Below, one piece after another: positions 50,455 through 58,877 of a DNA stretch of 64,000 nt. Location of the stretch: contig NZ_CP151943.1 in assembly GCF_038592905.1 (NCBI RefSeq), forward strand, positions 840,001 through 904,000, written 5' to 3'. This DNA comes from Neobacillus sp. FSL H8-0543 (GTDB taxonomy: Bacteria > Bacillota > Bacilli > Bacillales > Cytobacillaceae). The translations under genes and the position numbers were made by a program. The notes beneath the pieces were generated by a model. That model did no database searches. It saw nothing but the letters and a program-made list of their open reading frames with translations, and had not been told where the DNA came from. Every line of letters starts with the position of its first letter. Positions within the stretch are counted from its first letter, which is position 1.

Positions 50455-52254
50455 ATGACAGCTACTACATATTCAGATGTATGGAATCTTGATGTAATTT
50501 TCAAAGGGGGCAGTGACTCACCTGAATTTGCTGACCACTTAAAGATTACCAGCGAATTAATCGAACTTTTCCAAACAAAAGTTAATCATTGGACTCTCCT
50601 CCATACTAGTGAGGATATGGTCTATTTAAAAGAATTATTAACAGACTTCGAACAAGTCGGACAAAAGCTCCGTCAGGCCTCTGCTTTTGTCAGTTGCCTG
50701 CAGGCCCAAAATACCGATGATAAAAAGGCCTATTCACACGATGCAGCCGTAACAGGATTAAGTGCATCTTTTCAAACGGCTCTCAGTGCCTTTGACAACT
50801 TGCTGACCTCTATCTCTGACGAGGTATGGTCTCAAATCTTAGCAGATGACTTTTTCAAAGAACTATCCTACTCACTTACAGAGCGTCGGGAACGGGCCAA
50901 AGATAAGCTTTCAAAGGATGAAGAAGCGATTATTAGCGCACTCGGTGTCGATGGCTATCATAGCTGGGGTCAACTGTATGACCTAATAGTCGGGAAAATA
51001 AAAATTACTGTTATCGAAAACGGTGAGGAAAAAAAACTATCTGTCGGTCAGGCTGCCAACAAATTTTCTAATCCTGACCGTACTGTTCGCCAGTCTGTTT
51101 TTAAAAATTGGGAAAGGGCATGGAGTGAACAGTCGGATTATTTAGCAAAGACGTTAAATCATTTATCAGGCTTCCGTTTAAATGTCTATAAGAAAAGAGG
51201 CTGGGATGAGGTTTTAAAAGAGCCGTTAACCATTAATCGGATGAAACCTGAAACACTTGAAACGATGTGGACAGTTATTTCCGAAAACAAACAGCTGTTA
51301 GTAGCGTATTTAAACCGAAAGGCTAAGCTTTTAGGAGTTGAAAAACTAAGCTGGTTTGATTTAGATGCCCCTTATGGAAAAACAGAATCTAAGGTTTCAT
51401 ATCAAGAGGGTGCTGAATTTATTGAGGAAAACTTTGCTCTTTTTGGAGAAAAAATGGCTACTTTTGCAAAGAAAGCTTTTGAAGAGCAATGGATTGAAGG
51501 CGAGGACCGCCCTGGAAAAGCCCCTGGCGGTTTCTGTACTTTCTTCCCTGAGAGTAATCAATCACGAATCTTCATGACCTATTCAGGCACTCCTTCGAAT
51601 GTCTCGACCCTTGCTCACGAGCTAGGTCACGGCTTTCACACTTACGCCATGAAAGGAGTACATCACCTTAATCGTGCTTATGCAATGAACGTAGCGGAAA
51701 CAGCCTCTACCTTTGCTGAGATGATTGTCGCCGATGCTGCTGTGAAAAAGGCAAAGGATGAAGAAGAAAAACTGGTTCTTTTAGATGATAAAATCCAAAG
51801 AACAGTTGCACTATTAATGAATATCCACGCCCGTTTCTTATTTGAAACTAGCTTTTATGAGGAGAGAAAGAAAGGGCAGGTATCGAGTGAACGCTTAAAT
51901 GAATTGATGGAGGCTGCACAAAAAGAAGCTTATTGTGAGGCATTAGAAGAATATCATCCATTATTCTGGGCTTCAAAACTCCATTTCTTTATTACAGGTG
52001 TACCATTTTACAACTTCCCATATACTTTTGGTTATTTGTTTTCACTTGGAATCTACGCACAGGCACTCGAAGAAGGAACAGGTTATGAGGAGAAGTATAT
52101 TGCTTTATTAAGAGATACTGCTTCTATGACCGTTGAGGACCTTGCCGAGAAGCATTTACAAGTTAACTTAACCCAAAAAGATTTCTGGGAAAAAGCTGTT
52201 GGCCTCTGTCTTGATGATATAAAGGAATTCTTGCAGTTAACCGAAGATAAGTAA
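50455..52254 (+). CDS. M3 family oligoendopeptidase (PepF-like)
   Basis: Zinc oligopeptidase of 599 residues with HELGHGFHTYAM (HExxH) around residue 390 and a typical Glu downstream (ETASTFAEMI). Likely cleaves short peptides in the cytoplasm; it lacks a signal peptide. It belongs to the PepF/M3B group. AAAAGGGGGT precedes the ATG. Standalone gene with a terminator at 52259. Confidence 0.92.
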   Translation: MTATTYSDVWNLDVIFKGGSDSPEFADHLKITSELIELFQTKVNHWTLLHTSEDMVYLKELLTDFEQVGQKLRQASAFVSCLQAQNTDDKKAYSHDAAVTGLSASFQTALSAFDNLLTSISDEVWSQILADDFFKELSYSLTERRERAKDKLSKDEEAIISALGVDGYHSWGQLYDLIVGKIKITVIENGEEKKLSVGQAANKFSNPDRTVRQSVFKNWERAWSEQSDYLAKTLNHLSGFRLNVYKKRGWDEVLKEPLTINRMKPETLETMWTVISENKQLLVAYLNRKAKLLGVEKLSWFDLDAPYGKTESKVSYQEGAEFIEENFALFGEKMATFAKKAFEEQWIEGEDRPGKAPGGFCTFFPESNQSRIFMTYSGTPSNVSTLAHELGHGFHTYAMKGVHHLNRAYAMNVAETASTFAEMIVADAAVKKAKDEEEKLVLLDDKIQRTVALLMNIHARFLFETSFYEERKKGQVSSERLNELMEAAQKEAYCEALEEYHPLFWASKLHFFITGVPFYNFPYTFGYLFSLGIYAQALEEGTGYEEKYIALLRDTASMTVEDLAEKHLQVNLTQKDFWEKAVGLCLDDIKEFLQLTEDK

Positions 52255-52258
52255 AAGA

Positions 52259-52296
52259 AGAGGGTGCTCTCAATAAGTGAGACACCCTCTTTCTTT
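52259..52296 (+). terminator. Terminator after the oligoendopeptidase gene
   Basis: AGAGGGTG..CTCA, loop, TGAGA..CACCCTCT then TTCTTTA: a 13-bp stem with two short mismatches. It also covers the end of the micropeptide at 52299 on the other strand. Confidence 0.8.
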
Positions 52297-52298
52297 AC

Positions 52299-52376
52299 TT
52301 ATTCGACACTCAATTCTGCCGAAATTACACAAGTAATCGCCCCAGTAATAACTAACGCCATGACAGCCATGAACAT
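52299..52376 (-). CDS. 25-residue hydrophobic micropeptide
   Basis: MFMAVMALVITGAITCVISAELSVE, a single hydrophobic helix. AAAGGGGTGG precedes the ATG by 5-6 nt. Not recognised. It is the first of five minus-strand micropeptides in 52299-53266. With so few residues, the evidence is the ribosome-binding site and the helix only. Confidence 0.5.
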   Translation of the reverse strand: MFMAVMALVITGAITCVISAELSVE

Positions 52377-52511
52377 ATTCTCCACCCCTTTAGATAGAAG
52401 CTACTATGCTAATTTGAATTTATCACATTTTCACAGTAGCTAACTTAAGGGAATATGAACATTTTGTTAACAAAAATTATTTAGTATTAGCAAATAAATT
52501 TTATTATGATA

Positions 52512-52574
52512 TTATAATTTATCTTTTTTCTTTTTCCGTAAAAACAGTGACAGAAACAATAAATGTAACGGCAT
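52512..52574 (-). CDS. 20-residue YrzI-like micropeptide
   Basis: MPLHLLFLSLFLRKKKKDKL, preceded by GGAGGAGATAGAAA. It looks like a shortened YrzI: compare MTLNILFLSITIKKRKF in its neighbours. A +1-frame alternative (MEEIENAV..., 23 residues) has no ribosome-binding site, so I prefer this one. Conservation with the YrzI pair suggests common descent, which is inference. Confidence 0.55.
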   Translation of the reverse strand: MPLHLLFLSLFLRKKKKDKL

Positions 52575-52690
52575 TTTCTATCTCCTCCATAACTAGGTGG
52601 TATCTTTTATAACCCACGTGCTTGCTCCTCTTCCCTGCATTAAAAATTTCATTTAAAAAAACCCCTTTCTTTTAATATATTTCTTCAATA

Positions 52691-52831
52691 TTATAAATAA
52701 CGCTGCATGGAAATTTGACGATCTTTGTTCGCTTCATAAAGCTTTTCAATTCGTTCTTGTTCAATGGCTTCATCAACGTTTAACTTTCGTCTTTTTATAG
52801 TAATCGATAAAAATAAGATATTTAGTGTCAT
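52691..52831 (-). CDS. yrzI: YrzI family small protein, paralogue 1
   Basis: A 46-residue protein, MTLNILFLSITIKRRKLNVD...RIEKLYEANKDRQISMQRYL, preceded by AAGGAGGTG. Its neighbour at 52867 is 46 residues with about 60% identity by eye. The YrzI family is a small Bacillus sporulation-associated family with a hydrophobic N-terminus and a charged C-terminus; function unknown. Confidence 0.85.
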   Translation of the reverse strand: MTLNILFLSITIKRRKLNVDEAIEQERIEKLYEANKDRQISMQRYL

Positions 52832-52866
52832 ATATACGCACCTCCTTAAAAAATCTGTTATGGATT

Positions 52867-53007
52867 TTACATGAAATAATGAATCGATATTTGGCGGTCT
52901 TTATTTTCTTCATAAAGCTCTTCAACTCGCTCTTCGTGTAACGCCTCTTCAAGAGTAAATTTACGTTTTTTAATGTTAATCGACAGGAATAATATATTCA
53001 GGGTCAT
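52867..53007 (-). CDS. yrzI: YrzI family small protein, paralogue 2
   Basis: A 46-residue protein, MTLNILFLSINIKKRKFTLE...VEELYEENKDRQISIHYFM, preceded by AAGGAGGTGG at good spacing. A tandem paralogue of the gene at 52691, with 35 bp between them. The frame open to 53052 is not supported by a site. Confidence 0.86.
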   Translation of the reverse strand: MTLNILFLSINIKKRKFTLEEALHEERVEELYEENKDRQISIHYFM

Positions 53008-53081
53008 ACGAATCCACCTCCTTAAAATACCTATATATCCACAAATTGTCAAAAATATCCATATCTAAACGACACAAAAAG

Positions 53082-53154
53082 GCCGCAAGAAGTCACCCCC
53101 TTGCGGCACTATTTTTGGACACAAAAATACCGCAGGGTGTCATTCTCCCTGCGG
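53082..53154 (-). terminator. Two tandem hairpins between the 26-residue micropeptide and yrzI
   Basis: GCCGCAAG...CTTGCGGC (53082-53107) and CCGCAGGG...CCCTGCGG (53130-53154). Each is eight pairs with a ~9-nt loop, and each is followed on the minus strand by a T-rich tail (CCTTTTT, TATTTTTG). Both are preceded by GACACAAAAA on the + strand, suggesting a tandem duplication of one terminator. Confidence 0.75.
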
Positions 53155-53185
53155 CATGGATATGTAAGGTAACAAACTAAAAAAA

Positions 53186-53266
53186 TTAGTTAGCCATCCA
53201 TTCCAGTCTGGTCGAATGCGTGATATTAAAATATAAAGTTTTCATAGCAGTGTTTACTTCAATCAT
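53186..53266 (-). CDS. 26-residue micropeptide
   Basis: MIEVNTAMKTLYFNITHSTRLEWMAN, preceded by GAAGGAGGTCG with ideal spacing to ATG. Not recognised. Its terminator pair lies downstream. The strong ribosome-binding site is the best evidence; coding is otherwise unproven. Confidence 0.5.
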   Translation of the reverse strand: MIEVNTAMKTLYFNITHSTRLEWMAN

Positions 53267-53395
53267 TTTACTCGACCTCCTTCGGAATTTTTTACTAACT
53301 ACGGTAATTATATCCACGAACCAATACTTTGTAAACCATATTTTTGAATTTTTTAAAAAAATAGTCATTTTGCTTAGTTTTTTTAAGCAAAAAAA

Positions 53396-53420
53396 TAACG
53401 TCCCCAATACTGGGAACGCT
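53396..53420 (-). terminator. Terminator after yrhC
   Basis: CGTCCCCA...TGGGAACG at 53399-53418, with A-rich + strand giving minus-strand Ts. Confidence 0.7.
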
Positions 53421-53668
53421 TAATGATCCTGACCATTTTCCATTTCGTTAAGCTTTAATTCGCACTTTTTTGATTGAATAAAGAATAAAATTGCGACCGC
53501 TAAAAATGACATAGACGAAAGCATCATAATATTTAAATCCATCTCAGTTTTTGTTTCAGATGGAATGATTACACCTAAATAGAAAAATACGCCAACAGCG
53601 AGTAAAAGAACGGCAAAACGTTTGAAATCGACCATTTTGTCATAAAGGAACTTTGAATGTTGTTTCAC
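53420..53668 (-). CDS. yrhC: YrhC-like membrane protein
   Basis: A small (82-residue) protein with two membrane helices (FAVLLLAVGVFFYLGVIIP and NIMMLSSMSFLAVAILFFI). I choose the GTG at 53668 after GTAGGTGA; an upstream GTG (53680) overlaps that site. In B. subtilis yrhC ends the mtnN-mccA-mccB-yrhC series; here it is the next gene after mtnN, with nothing between. Function unknown. Confidence 0.75.
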   Translation of the reverse strand: MKQHSKFLYDKMVDFKRFAVLLLAVGVFFYLGVIIPSETKTEMDLNIMMLSSMSFLAVAILFFIQSKKCELKLNEMENGQDH

Positions 53669-53823
53669 TTTCCGATTCACCTACTTTTCATAGAATCTAC
53701 TAAGCTACTTTACCATATAATTCAGCAATGCAGCGCATGTAAATTTTAGAAATACCCGGTGTGACTATAGTTTTCAGCAAAAATCACGCGTTTATCAGCG
53801 AAATAAGAAAATCACACAAAAGT

Positions 53824-53845
53824 GGCCCGGCTTATTAGCCGGACC
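53824..53845 (-). terminator. Terminator after mtnN
   Basis: GG.CCGGCT, loop TAATA, AGCCGG.CC, about 26 bp past the mtnN stop; on the minus strand TTTTGTG follows. Confidence 0.65.
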
Positions 53846-53870
53846 CATAATTGTTATACGTAACTACTAG

Positions 53871-54566
53871 CTACTTTAAAGCTTCAACCATTTTCATTAC
53901 CAGCGTCGAAGAATGAAGCGCAGCCTTATCAATGAATTGGTCAAAGGAGAGTTCCGACTCTTTTCCAGCGATATCTGAAAGCGAACGAATGATTACAAAC
54001 GGAACTTCAAATCGGTAGGCCACTTGAGCAATTGCAGCCGCTTCCATTTCAACAGCCTGTAAATGTTCAAATTTAGTCCGGACAAAATCAACGCGTATCG
54101 GATCCTCCATAAAAGAATCTCCAGTAGCGATTAACCCTTTAACAATTTGGAAATTTTCAATTTCATTGGCAGCATGTTCGGCCACATTTATTAATCTTTC
54201 ATCTGCAATAAAAGCAGCAGGAAGCTGTGGAACTTGGCCATATTCGTAACCGAACGCGGTAACATCTACATCATGATGACGAACCTCTGTAGAGATCACG
54301 GCATCTCCAACGTTGAGAACAGGATTGTATCCTCCTGCAGAGCCCGTATTAATAATACAATCAGGTTTATACTTTTCAAGAAGAATCGTCGTTGACATCG
54401 CTGCATTCACTTTCCCGATTCCAGAGCGCAGTAAAATAACATCGGCACCACGCATCTTCCCAAAAGTAAACTCACAGCCTGCAACCGTCTCCTGTGTACT
54501 TTCTTCAATATTGTCTCTTAATAATGTAACTTCTTCTTCCATTGCTCCGATGATAGCTATTTTCAT
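53871..54566 (-). CDS. mtnN: 5'-methylthioadenosine/S-adenosylhomocysteine nucleosidase
   Basis: Cleaves MTA and SAH in the methionine cycle. The 231 residues have [16 protein letters not shown] and [12 protein letters not shown], including the conserved Glu of the active site. It stands without the yrrT and mccAB genes that accompany it in B. subtilis. Confidence 0.96.
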   Translation of the reverse strand: MKIAIIGAMEEEVTLLRDNIEESTQETVAGCEFTFGKMRGADVILLRSGIGKVNAAMSTTILLEKYKPDCIINTGSAGGYNPVLNVGDAVISTEVRHHDVDVTAFGYEYGQVPQLPAAFIADERLINVAEHAANEIENFQIVKGLIATGDSFMEDPIRVDFVRTKFEHLQAVEMEAAAIAQVAYRFEVPFVIIRSLSDIAGKESELSFDQFIDKAALHSSTLVMKMVEALK

Positions 54567-54745
54567 TATAAAACCTCTTTCTCTCTCTTTTACTTTTTAA
54601 AATTACTTGATATTACTATTCCTTTGGATCATCTATCGTATCCGCAAACACTATGATACCATCTTTTGAGACGGAAATGCTATATCGTTCATTGCTTAGA
54701 AGGTTAGAAACCTCTAAAATGAAGACATGGAAAGGAATGACGTGG

Positions 54746-54958
54746 ATGAATTTTCAAATTGATTTTATCGAGGATAAGATAGAGTTTTTTGATGCAACAG
54801 ATCTAAAAACATTAGAAAAGAAAATAGAGGTCAAAATTGAAGAAAACAAAGCAATTTTACTAGGAGTTCACTCTGTCTCACATCAAATGTATGCAAATGA
54901 AAAAGGGCTAGCTTATTTTACAGCTGTAGTACATTTTAAGCACAAAAAATTAGGATAG
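54746..54958 (+). CDS. DUF2536 family protein
   Basis: A small cytoplasmic protein of 70 residues, MNFQIDFIEDKIEFFDATDL...AYFTAVVHFKHKKLG. I start at the ATG 54746, 9 nt after AAAGGA; earlier in-frame ATGs (54653 and 54737) lack a site. It resembles the DUF2536/YrzA-like family found near yrrS in Bacillus. Function unknown. It ends in the hairpin at 54953. Confidence 0.72.
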   Translation: MNFQIDFIEDKIEFFDATDLKTLEKKIEVKIEENKAILLGVHSVSHQMYANEKGLAYFTAVVHFKHKKLG

Positions 54959-54977
54959 GCCAATAATCGGCCTATCC
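54953..54977. terminator. Bidirectional terminator, DUF2536/yrrS
   Basis: GGATAGGCC, AATAATC, GGCCTATCC: perfect nine-pair stem between convergent genes; TTT follows on the + strand. Confidence 0.8.
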
Positions 54978-54982
54978 TTTGC

Positions 54983-55651
54983 TTATTTTTCAAGTTCAGC
55001 TAGCTCTTCCATCTTTGTAGGCATCCAACCTTCGCCGTCGACCCACTTAATATTAACCCTGTATTTATTTTGCTTATCTTTAGAGTAAACCGTACCAATT
55101 ATGGCGTTGGTTGTTGTTTTATCACTTGTTACCCAGTAAGTAATCATATTATTTTGCTCAATGCCAGTTGCATAGGAAAAGGCCTTAAGCATTTCTTGCC
55201 AGTCGACTGATTCCTCTTCGAACACAGGAGTATGCTCACCCGTTTGCGTGGTCCCCACTGGCTTCCAACTCGGATTTTCGATTGTTTTTAGTACATTGGA
55301 GGATGACCCTCCTTCAGTAACCACAACCTGAGATTCATCTGGTTGGGCTGGGGCTGTCGTTTCTTCACTTGCCTCTTCATTGCCCTCTTCATCATCATTA
55401 ACTGCTCCATCAGCTTCTGGTGCGGTCTCATTATCTTCCTTAGTGGTATCTTCTTTATTTACAGATTGATTCTCTCCATTATTTGCAGGCTCTTTTTTTG
55501 ACGTTGCCTGGTTATCACCTGAAAAAATCGAATAGGCAACAAAAACAATTAGCGCAAGAACCAGGATAATTAAACCATTCAATATTAAATTCGTTTTTTT
55601 TCTTCTAGCTCGGTAACCTGATCGAGAATTAGATTGAAAATCGTTACTCAT
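54983..55651 (-). CDS. yrrS: YrrS-like membrane-anchored protein (DUF1510)
   Basis: A 222-residue protein: basic N-terminus, one membrane helix (LILNGLIILVLALIVFVAYSIF), a long acidic low-complexity linker (~50-110) and a C-terminal globular DUF1510 domain. It is the partner gene downstream of the pbpI-like gene, as in B. subtilis yrrS-yrrR. Outer-face location inferred. Confidence 0.88.
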   Translation of the reverse strand: MSNDFQSNSRSGYRARRKKTNLILNGLIILVLALIVFVAYSIFSGDNQATSKKEPANNGENQSVNKEDTTKEDNETAPEADGAVNDDEEGNEEASEETTAPAQPDESQVVVTEGGSSSNVLKTIENPSWKPVGTTQTGEHTPVFEEESVDWQEMLKAFSYATGIEQNNMITYWVTSDKTTTNAIIGTVYSKDKQNKYRVNIKWVDGEGWMPTKMEELAELEK

Positions 55652-55736
55652 TTCTTTATCACTCCAAACAATTAGGCTTCCAATATTTTAACATGAATTG
55701 AATAGAACTTGAAGAATTATCCCTTATGTTCAAGGA

Positions 55737-57497
55737 TTATTGTCCTTTGTCTGCTTGGTAAATCATTTCTACCATATCTGCAAATAATGATTGGACACTG
55801 CCTTCATTCTCAAGTACATCTAAATTGACAGCAACCAAGGCGTATTTTGGATTTTCATATGGAAAATAACCAGCAAACCACTTATTATGCAACTGCTGAT
55901 CATTATTATCATATTTTCCTGTTTCCGCAGTTCCTGATTTTCCTGCAACCTCATATGGCAAGTCTATAAACCTTTTTCCTGTACCATTCGTGTTGGTAAC
56001 CACCTCACGCAGCAACTTTTGCAGTTTCATAGCTGTATAGGGAGAGATATTATCCCCTGGCAGGTTTTGATTTTCGAAACTAACCATTGTTGTACCGTTC
56101 TTGTATTCAATTTTTGACGCGGTACGAACCATTTCCTTCTTTCCACCTCTTGCAATTGTAGCCATCATATTTGCCACCGCTAACGGGGTTGCTCTAACCT
56201 CGTGCTGGCCAATACCTGACATCGCTGCGAAATTAGCGTCTTTTCTTGCCTCTTCAGATAAAAACACTCTGCCTTTTTCTTCCCCTTTAAGTTGTTTAAA
56301 ATGACTGGTATGATAAACCTCTCCTTGCCAGCCAACAGTGCCAATTAAGGATAATTTGGCAGCATACTTTTCTAGTAGCTCTTGGTCAATTTGCTGTAAT
56401 TCCTTTGCAAGTTCTCCAAAGGTCCGATTGCAACTTCTCGCAAAGCTCTCAGAAAAATTTAAATTACCATAATTGAATTTTAATTCTGGTTCTCCATTAA
56501 TCTTTTTGCTGCAATCAAAAAATCTAGATGGATCATCCAGGTTATTGTCAATTGCAGCGGCTGCAACAACGGTTTTAAAGATAGAGCCCATTATTTCCTG
56601 CTTTAACATCCGATCGGTAATCCCAGCATCATTATAGGGATCTTTTTTATTAATAATTGGACGTGATACACTGGCTAGAACGCTGTTATCTTCGATATTT
56701 AAAAGAACTAATCCACCCTTTTTTATTCCGTGCTTGTCCACTAATCCCTCTGATCGCAACTGCAAGTCTTTATCTAATGTTGTTCGTACATTAACAGGAT
56801 AAAATGGATTAGCAGGGTCAACATACTTCACATTGATTCCGAATAATGGTGCACCGTCTCCATCAACATGGTAAACAAGTTTAGACTTTCCTTCAGCCAG
56901 CAGAAATTCATCAAAGCTTTCCTCTAAACCAGATACACCGATTAACGTCTTTACGGATAATTCCTTTTTAGGATAACGTTTAGTCAATTCCTTTGCATTT
57001 TCACCTGTTAATCCAATTAAATGTTCTGCTGGAATTTCCAAGCGCTCAAATTTTTTCTCAACGGCAAAAACACCTGGAATTTCCAATGCATTAATTTGCT
57101 CGGTTTGCAATGCCGTTAATTCCACCGGCTCTGGTTCTCCATAGGCAAAGGGTTTTTTTGCCTCTTCAACATGATTTTTCAAATCGTTAATAGGAATCCC
57201 CATGATGGCTGCAACCTTATTTATATCCCAATTGATATTTTTCAAAAATGGAAAAAGAACCAGAACAGATACCTCTTTATGGGTAAGCATATTCCCATCC
57301 CTGTCTAAAAAGTTCCCCCGGCCATTATCTATGACCAATTCCTGCGTTCTTTGCTTTACGCTTTCCTCAAGTAAATTTATATTATGCTTTGAAAAGGTTT
57401 CCGTTTCAATTAATTGAATTTGCACTAAACGTGCTATAAGAACCAATAGGCCAACTATGATGATAAACAATAATCCTTTTGTTCGTCTTCGCCACAT
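55737..57497 (-). CDS. pbpI: Class B penicillin-binding protein, PbpI-like
   Basis: Cell-wall transpeptidase, ~586 residues. A single N-terminal membrane anchor (LLFIIIVGLLVLIARLVQI) and a dimerization domain are followed by a transpeptidase domain with SxxK at SIFK, SxN at SCN, and KSGT at AGKSGTAETG. I start at MWRRRTKG (57497) after GACGAGGTG; an open frame to 57587 runs through a hairpin. PbpI is sigma-F dependent in B. subtilis. Confidence 0.9.
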   Translation of the reverse strand: MWRRRTKGLLFIIIVGLLVLIARLVQIQLIETETFSKHNINLLEESVKQRTQELVIDNGRGNFLDRDGNMLTHKEVSVLVLFPFLKNINWDINKVAAIMGIPINDLKNHVEEAKKPFAYGEPEPVELTALQTEQINALEIPGVFAVEKKFERLEIPAEHLIGLTGENAKELTKRYPKKELSVKTLIGVSGLEESFDEFLLAEGKSKLVYHVDGDGAPLFGINVKYVDPANPFYPVNVRTTLDKDLQLRSEGLVDKHGIKKGGLVLLNIEDNSVLASVSRPIINKKDPYNDAGITDRMLKQEIMGSIFKTVVAAAAIDNNLDDPSRFFDCSKKINGEPELKFNYGNLNFSESFARSCNRTFGELAKELQQIDQELLEKYAAKLSLIGTVGWQGEVYHTSHFKQLKGEEKGRVFLSEEARKDANFAAMSGIGQHEVRATPLAVANMMATIARGGKKEMVRTASKIEYKNGTTMVSFENQNLPGDNISPYTAMKLQKLLREVVTNTNGTGKRFIDLPYEVAGKSGTAETGKYDNNDQQLHNKWFAGYFPYENPKYALVAVNLDVLENEGSVQSLFADMVEMIYQADKGQ

Positions 57498-57498
57498 A

Positions 57499-57528
57499 AA
57501 AAACACCTCGTCAAAAGTTTTGACGAGG
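57499..57528 (-). terminator. Terminator hairpin carrying the ribosome-binding site of the PBP gene
   Basis: On the minus strand CCTCGTCAAAA, C, TTTTGACGAGG, then TGTTTTTT and the ATG. The 3' arm (GACGAGGTG) is the only plausible ribosome-binding site. It can end greA transcription, or sequester the site. Same architecture as 14701-14748. Confidence 0.75.
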
Positions 57529-57555
57529 TTTTCACATTTCAAACATGAAAAGTGT

Positions 57556-57586
57556 AAGCGCCTTGTCCAGGCGCTGAAACTAGACA
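57556..57586 (+). repeat. Minimal repeat copy D
   Basis: AAGCGCC, TTGTCCA, GGCGCT forms a six-pair hairpin, ending GAAACTAGACA. It resembles the ends of copies A-C (GCGCTGGAGCTAGATTCA). It lies between the greA stop and its terminator. Confidence 0.55.
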
Positions 57587-57595
57587 AATTATGAA

Positions 57596-58072
57596 TTATT
57601 TAATTGATACAATACGTACGCTCATGTCACCGCCAGGTGTTTGAACAGACACCTGATCGCCGACTTTTTTGCCTAAAAGGCTTTTTGCAATTGGGGAGTC
57701 GTTAGAAATCTTCCCTTCAAATGGATCAGCCTCTGCACTTCCTACGATTGTATACGTTTCCTCTTCACCATCGGGAAGTTCAACAAACGTAACAGATCTT
57801 CCTAATGCTACAGAATCACTTGCCACTTCATCTTCTCTAATAATCTTAGCATTGCGGATCATATTTTCGATTGTGGTAATTCGACCCTCAACAAAAGCTT
57901 GTTCTTCTTTCGCTGAATCATATTCGGAGTTTTCAGATAAATCACCGAAACTTCTTGCAATTTTAATCCTTTCAACGACTTCTTTCCGTTTTACAGATTT
58001 TAAATGTTCAAGTTCCTGCTCAAGTTTATCTTTTCCTGCTTGTGTCATTGGAAATACTTTTTCTATCGCCAA
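57596..58072 (-). CDS. greA: Transcription elongation factor GreA
   Basis: Rescues backtracked RNA polymerase. The 158 residues have the N-terminal coiled coil ([42 protein letters not shown]) with the acidic tip DLSEN and a C-terminal FKBP-like domain. It follows udk by a 169-bp gap that holds a weak GC-rich hairpin at 58163. Confidence 0.96.
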   Translation of the reverse strand: MAIEKVFPMTQAGKDKLEQELEHLKSVKRKEVVERIKIARSFGDLSENSEYDSAKEEQAFVEGRITTIENMIRNAKIIREDEVASDSVALGRSVTFVELPDGEEETYTIVGSAEADPFEGKISNDSPIAKSLLGKKVGDQVSVQTPGGDMSVRIVSIK

Positions 58073-58241
58073 AACTTCTCACTCCTTCTAGTCTTCACAA
58101 TCCCCCATAGATTGTGTATGAATTAATATGTAGGTTTTATTGCTTAACACACAAATACATAGGAGCGCGTCCTCTATAAAAGGGCGCGCACTTATATTAT
58201 TCATTAATAGCAATTATATAGAACTTTTCTTAGCTATTGTG

Positions 58242-58874
58242 TCACAAAATTGATTTTTGTTCAAGAATTGTTTGAATTTTTGTGACCATTAAATCAATCG
58301 CTACGTGATTTTGACCACCTTCAGGTATAATCACATCTGCGTAACGCTTTGTTGGTTCAATAAACTGATTGTGCATTGGTCGGACCACATTAATATATTG
58401 GTCAATAACCGAATCCAATGTACGTCCCCGTTCTTTAATGTCACGGGATAACCGTCGAATAATTCTAAGGTCTGCATCTGTGTCGACGAATAGTTTAATA
58501 TCCATTAAATCACGGAGGCGCTGATCCTCTAAAATAAGTATACCTTCCAAAATAATTACATTCTTAGGTTCAACGATAATTACATTATTTGAACGCGTAT
58601 GAAGAGAATAATCATAAACAGGTTTCTCAATTGATTCATAACGTATAAGCTTTTCAATATGATTAATTAACAGATTATTATCGAAAGCTAACGGATGATC
58701 GTAATTTGTTTTTAAACGTTCCTCGTACGGTAAATCACTTTGATCTTTATAATAATAGTCCTGCTCCAGCATTAAAACGGAATGATCTTTGAAACTGTCA
58801 ATAATTGCTTTTGTAACACTTGTTTTACCTGAGCCGGAACCGCCGGCAACACCAATAACAACTGGTTTGCGCAT
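58242..58874 (-). CDS. udk: Uridine kinase
   Basis: Phosphorylates uridine or cytidine in pyrimidine salvage. The 210 residues have P-loop GGSGSGKT and YDHPLAFD. It is 3 bp downstream of trhP2. Confidence 0.96.
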   Translation of the reverse strand: MRKPVVIGVAGGSGSGKTSVTKAIIDSFKDHSVLMLEQDYYYKDQSDLPYEERLKTNYDHPLAFDNNLLINHIEKLIRYESIEKPVYDYSLHTRSNNVIIVEPKNVIILEGILILEDQRLRDLMDIKLFVDTDADLRIIRRLSRDIKERGRTLDSVIDQYINVVRPMHNQFIEPTKRYADVIIPEGGQNHVAIDLMVTKIQTILEQKSIL

Positions 58875-58877
58875 AAG

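Noticed and set aside
52505..52586. Alternative micropeptide MEEIENAVTF... in the other frame
   Set aside because: Its ATG lacks a ribosome-binding site, whereas the overlapping frame at 52574 has GGAGGAGAT.
58163..58187. GC-rich hairpin GCGCGTCCT...AGGGCGCGC between udk and greA as a terminator
   Set aside because: No T tract on the minus strand, so intrinsic termination is not supported; noted only as a hairpin.
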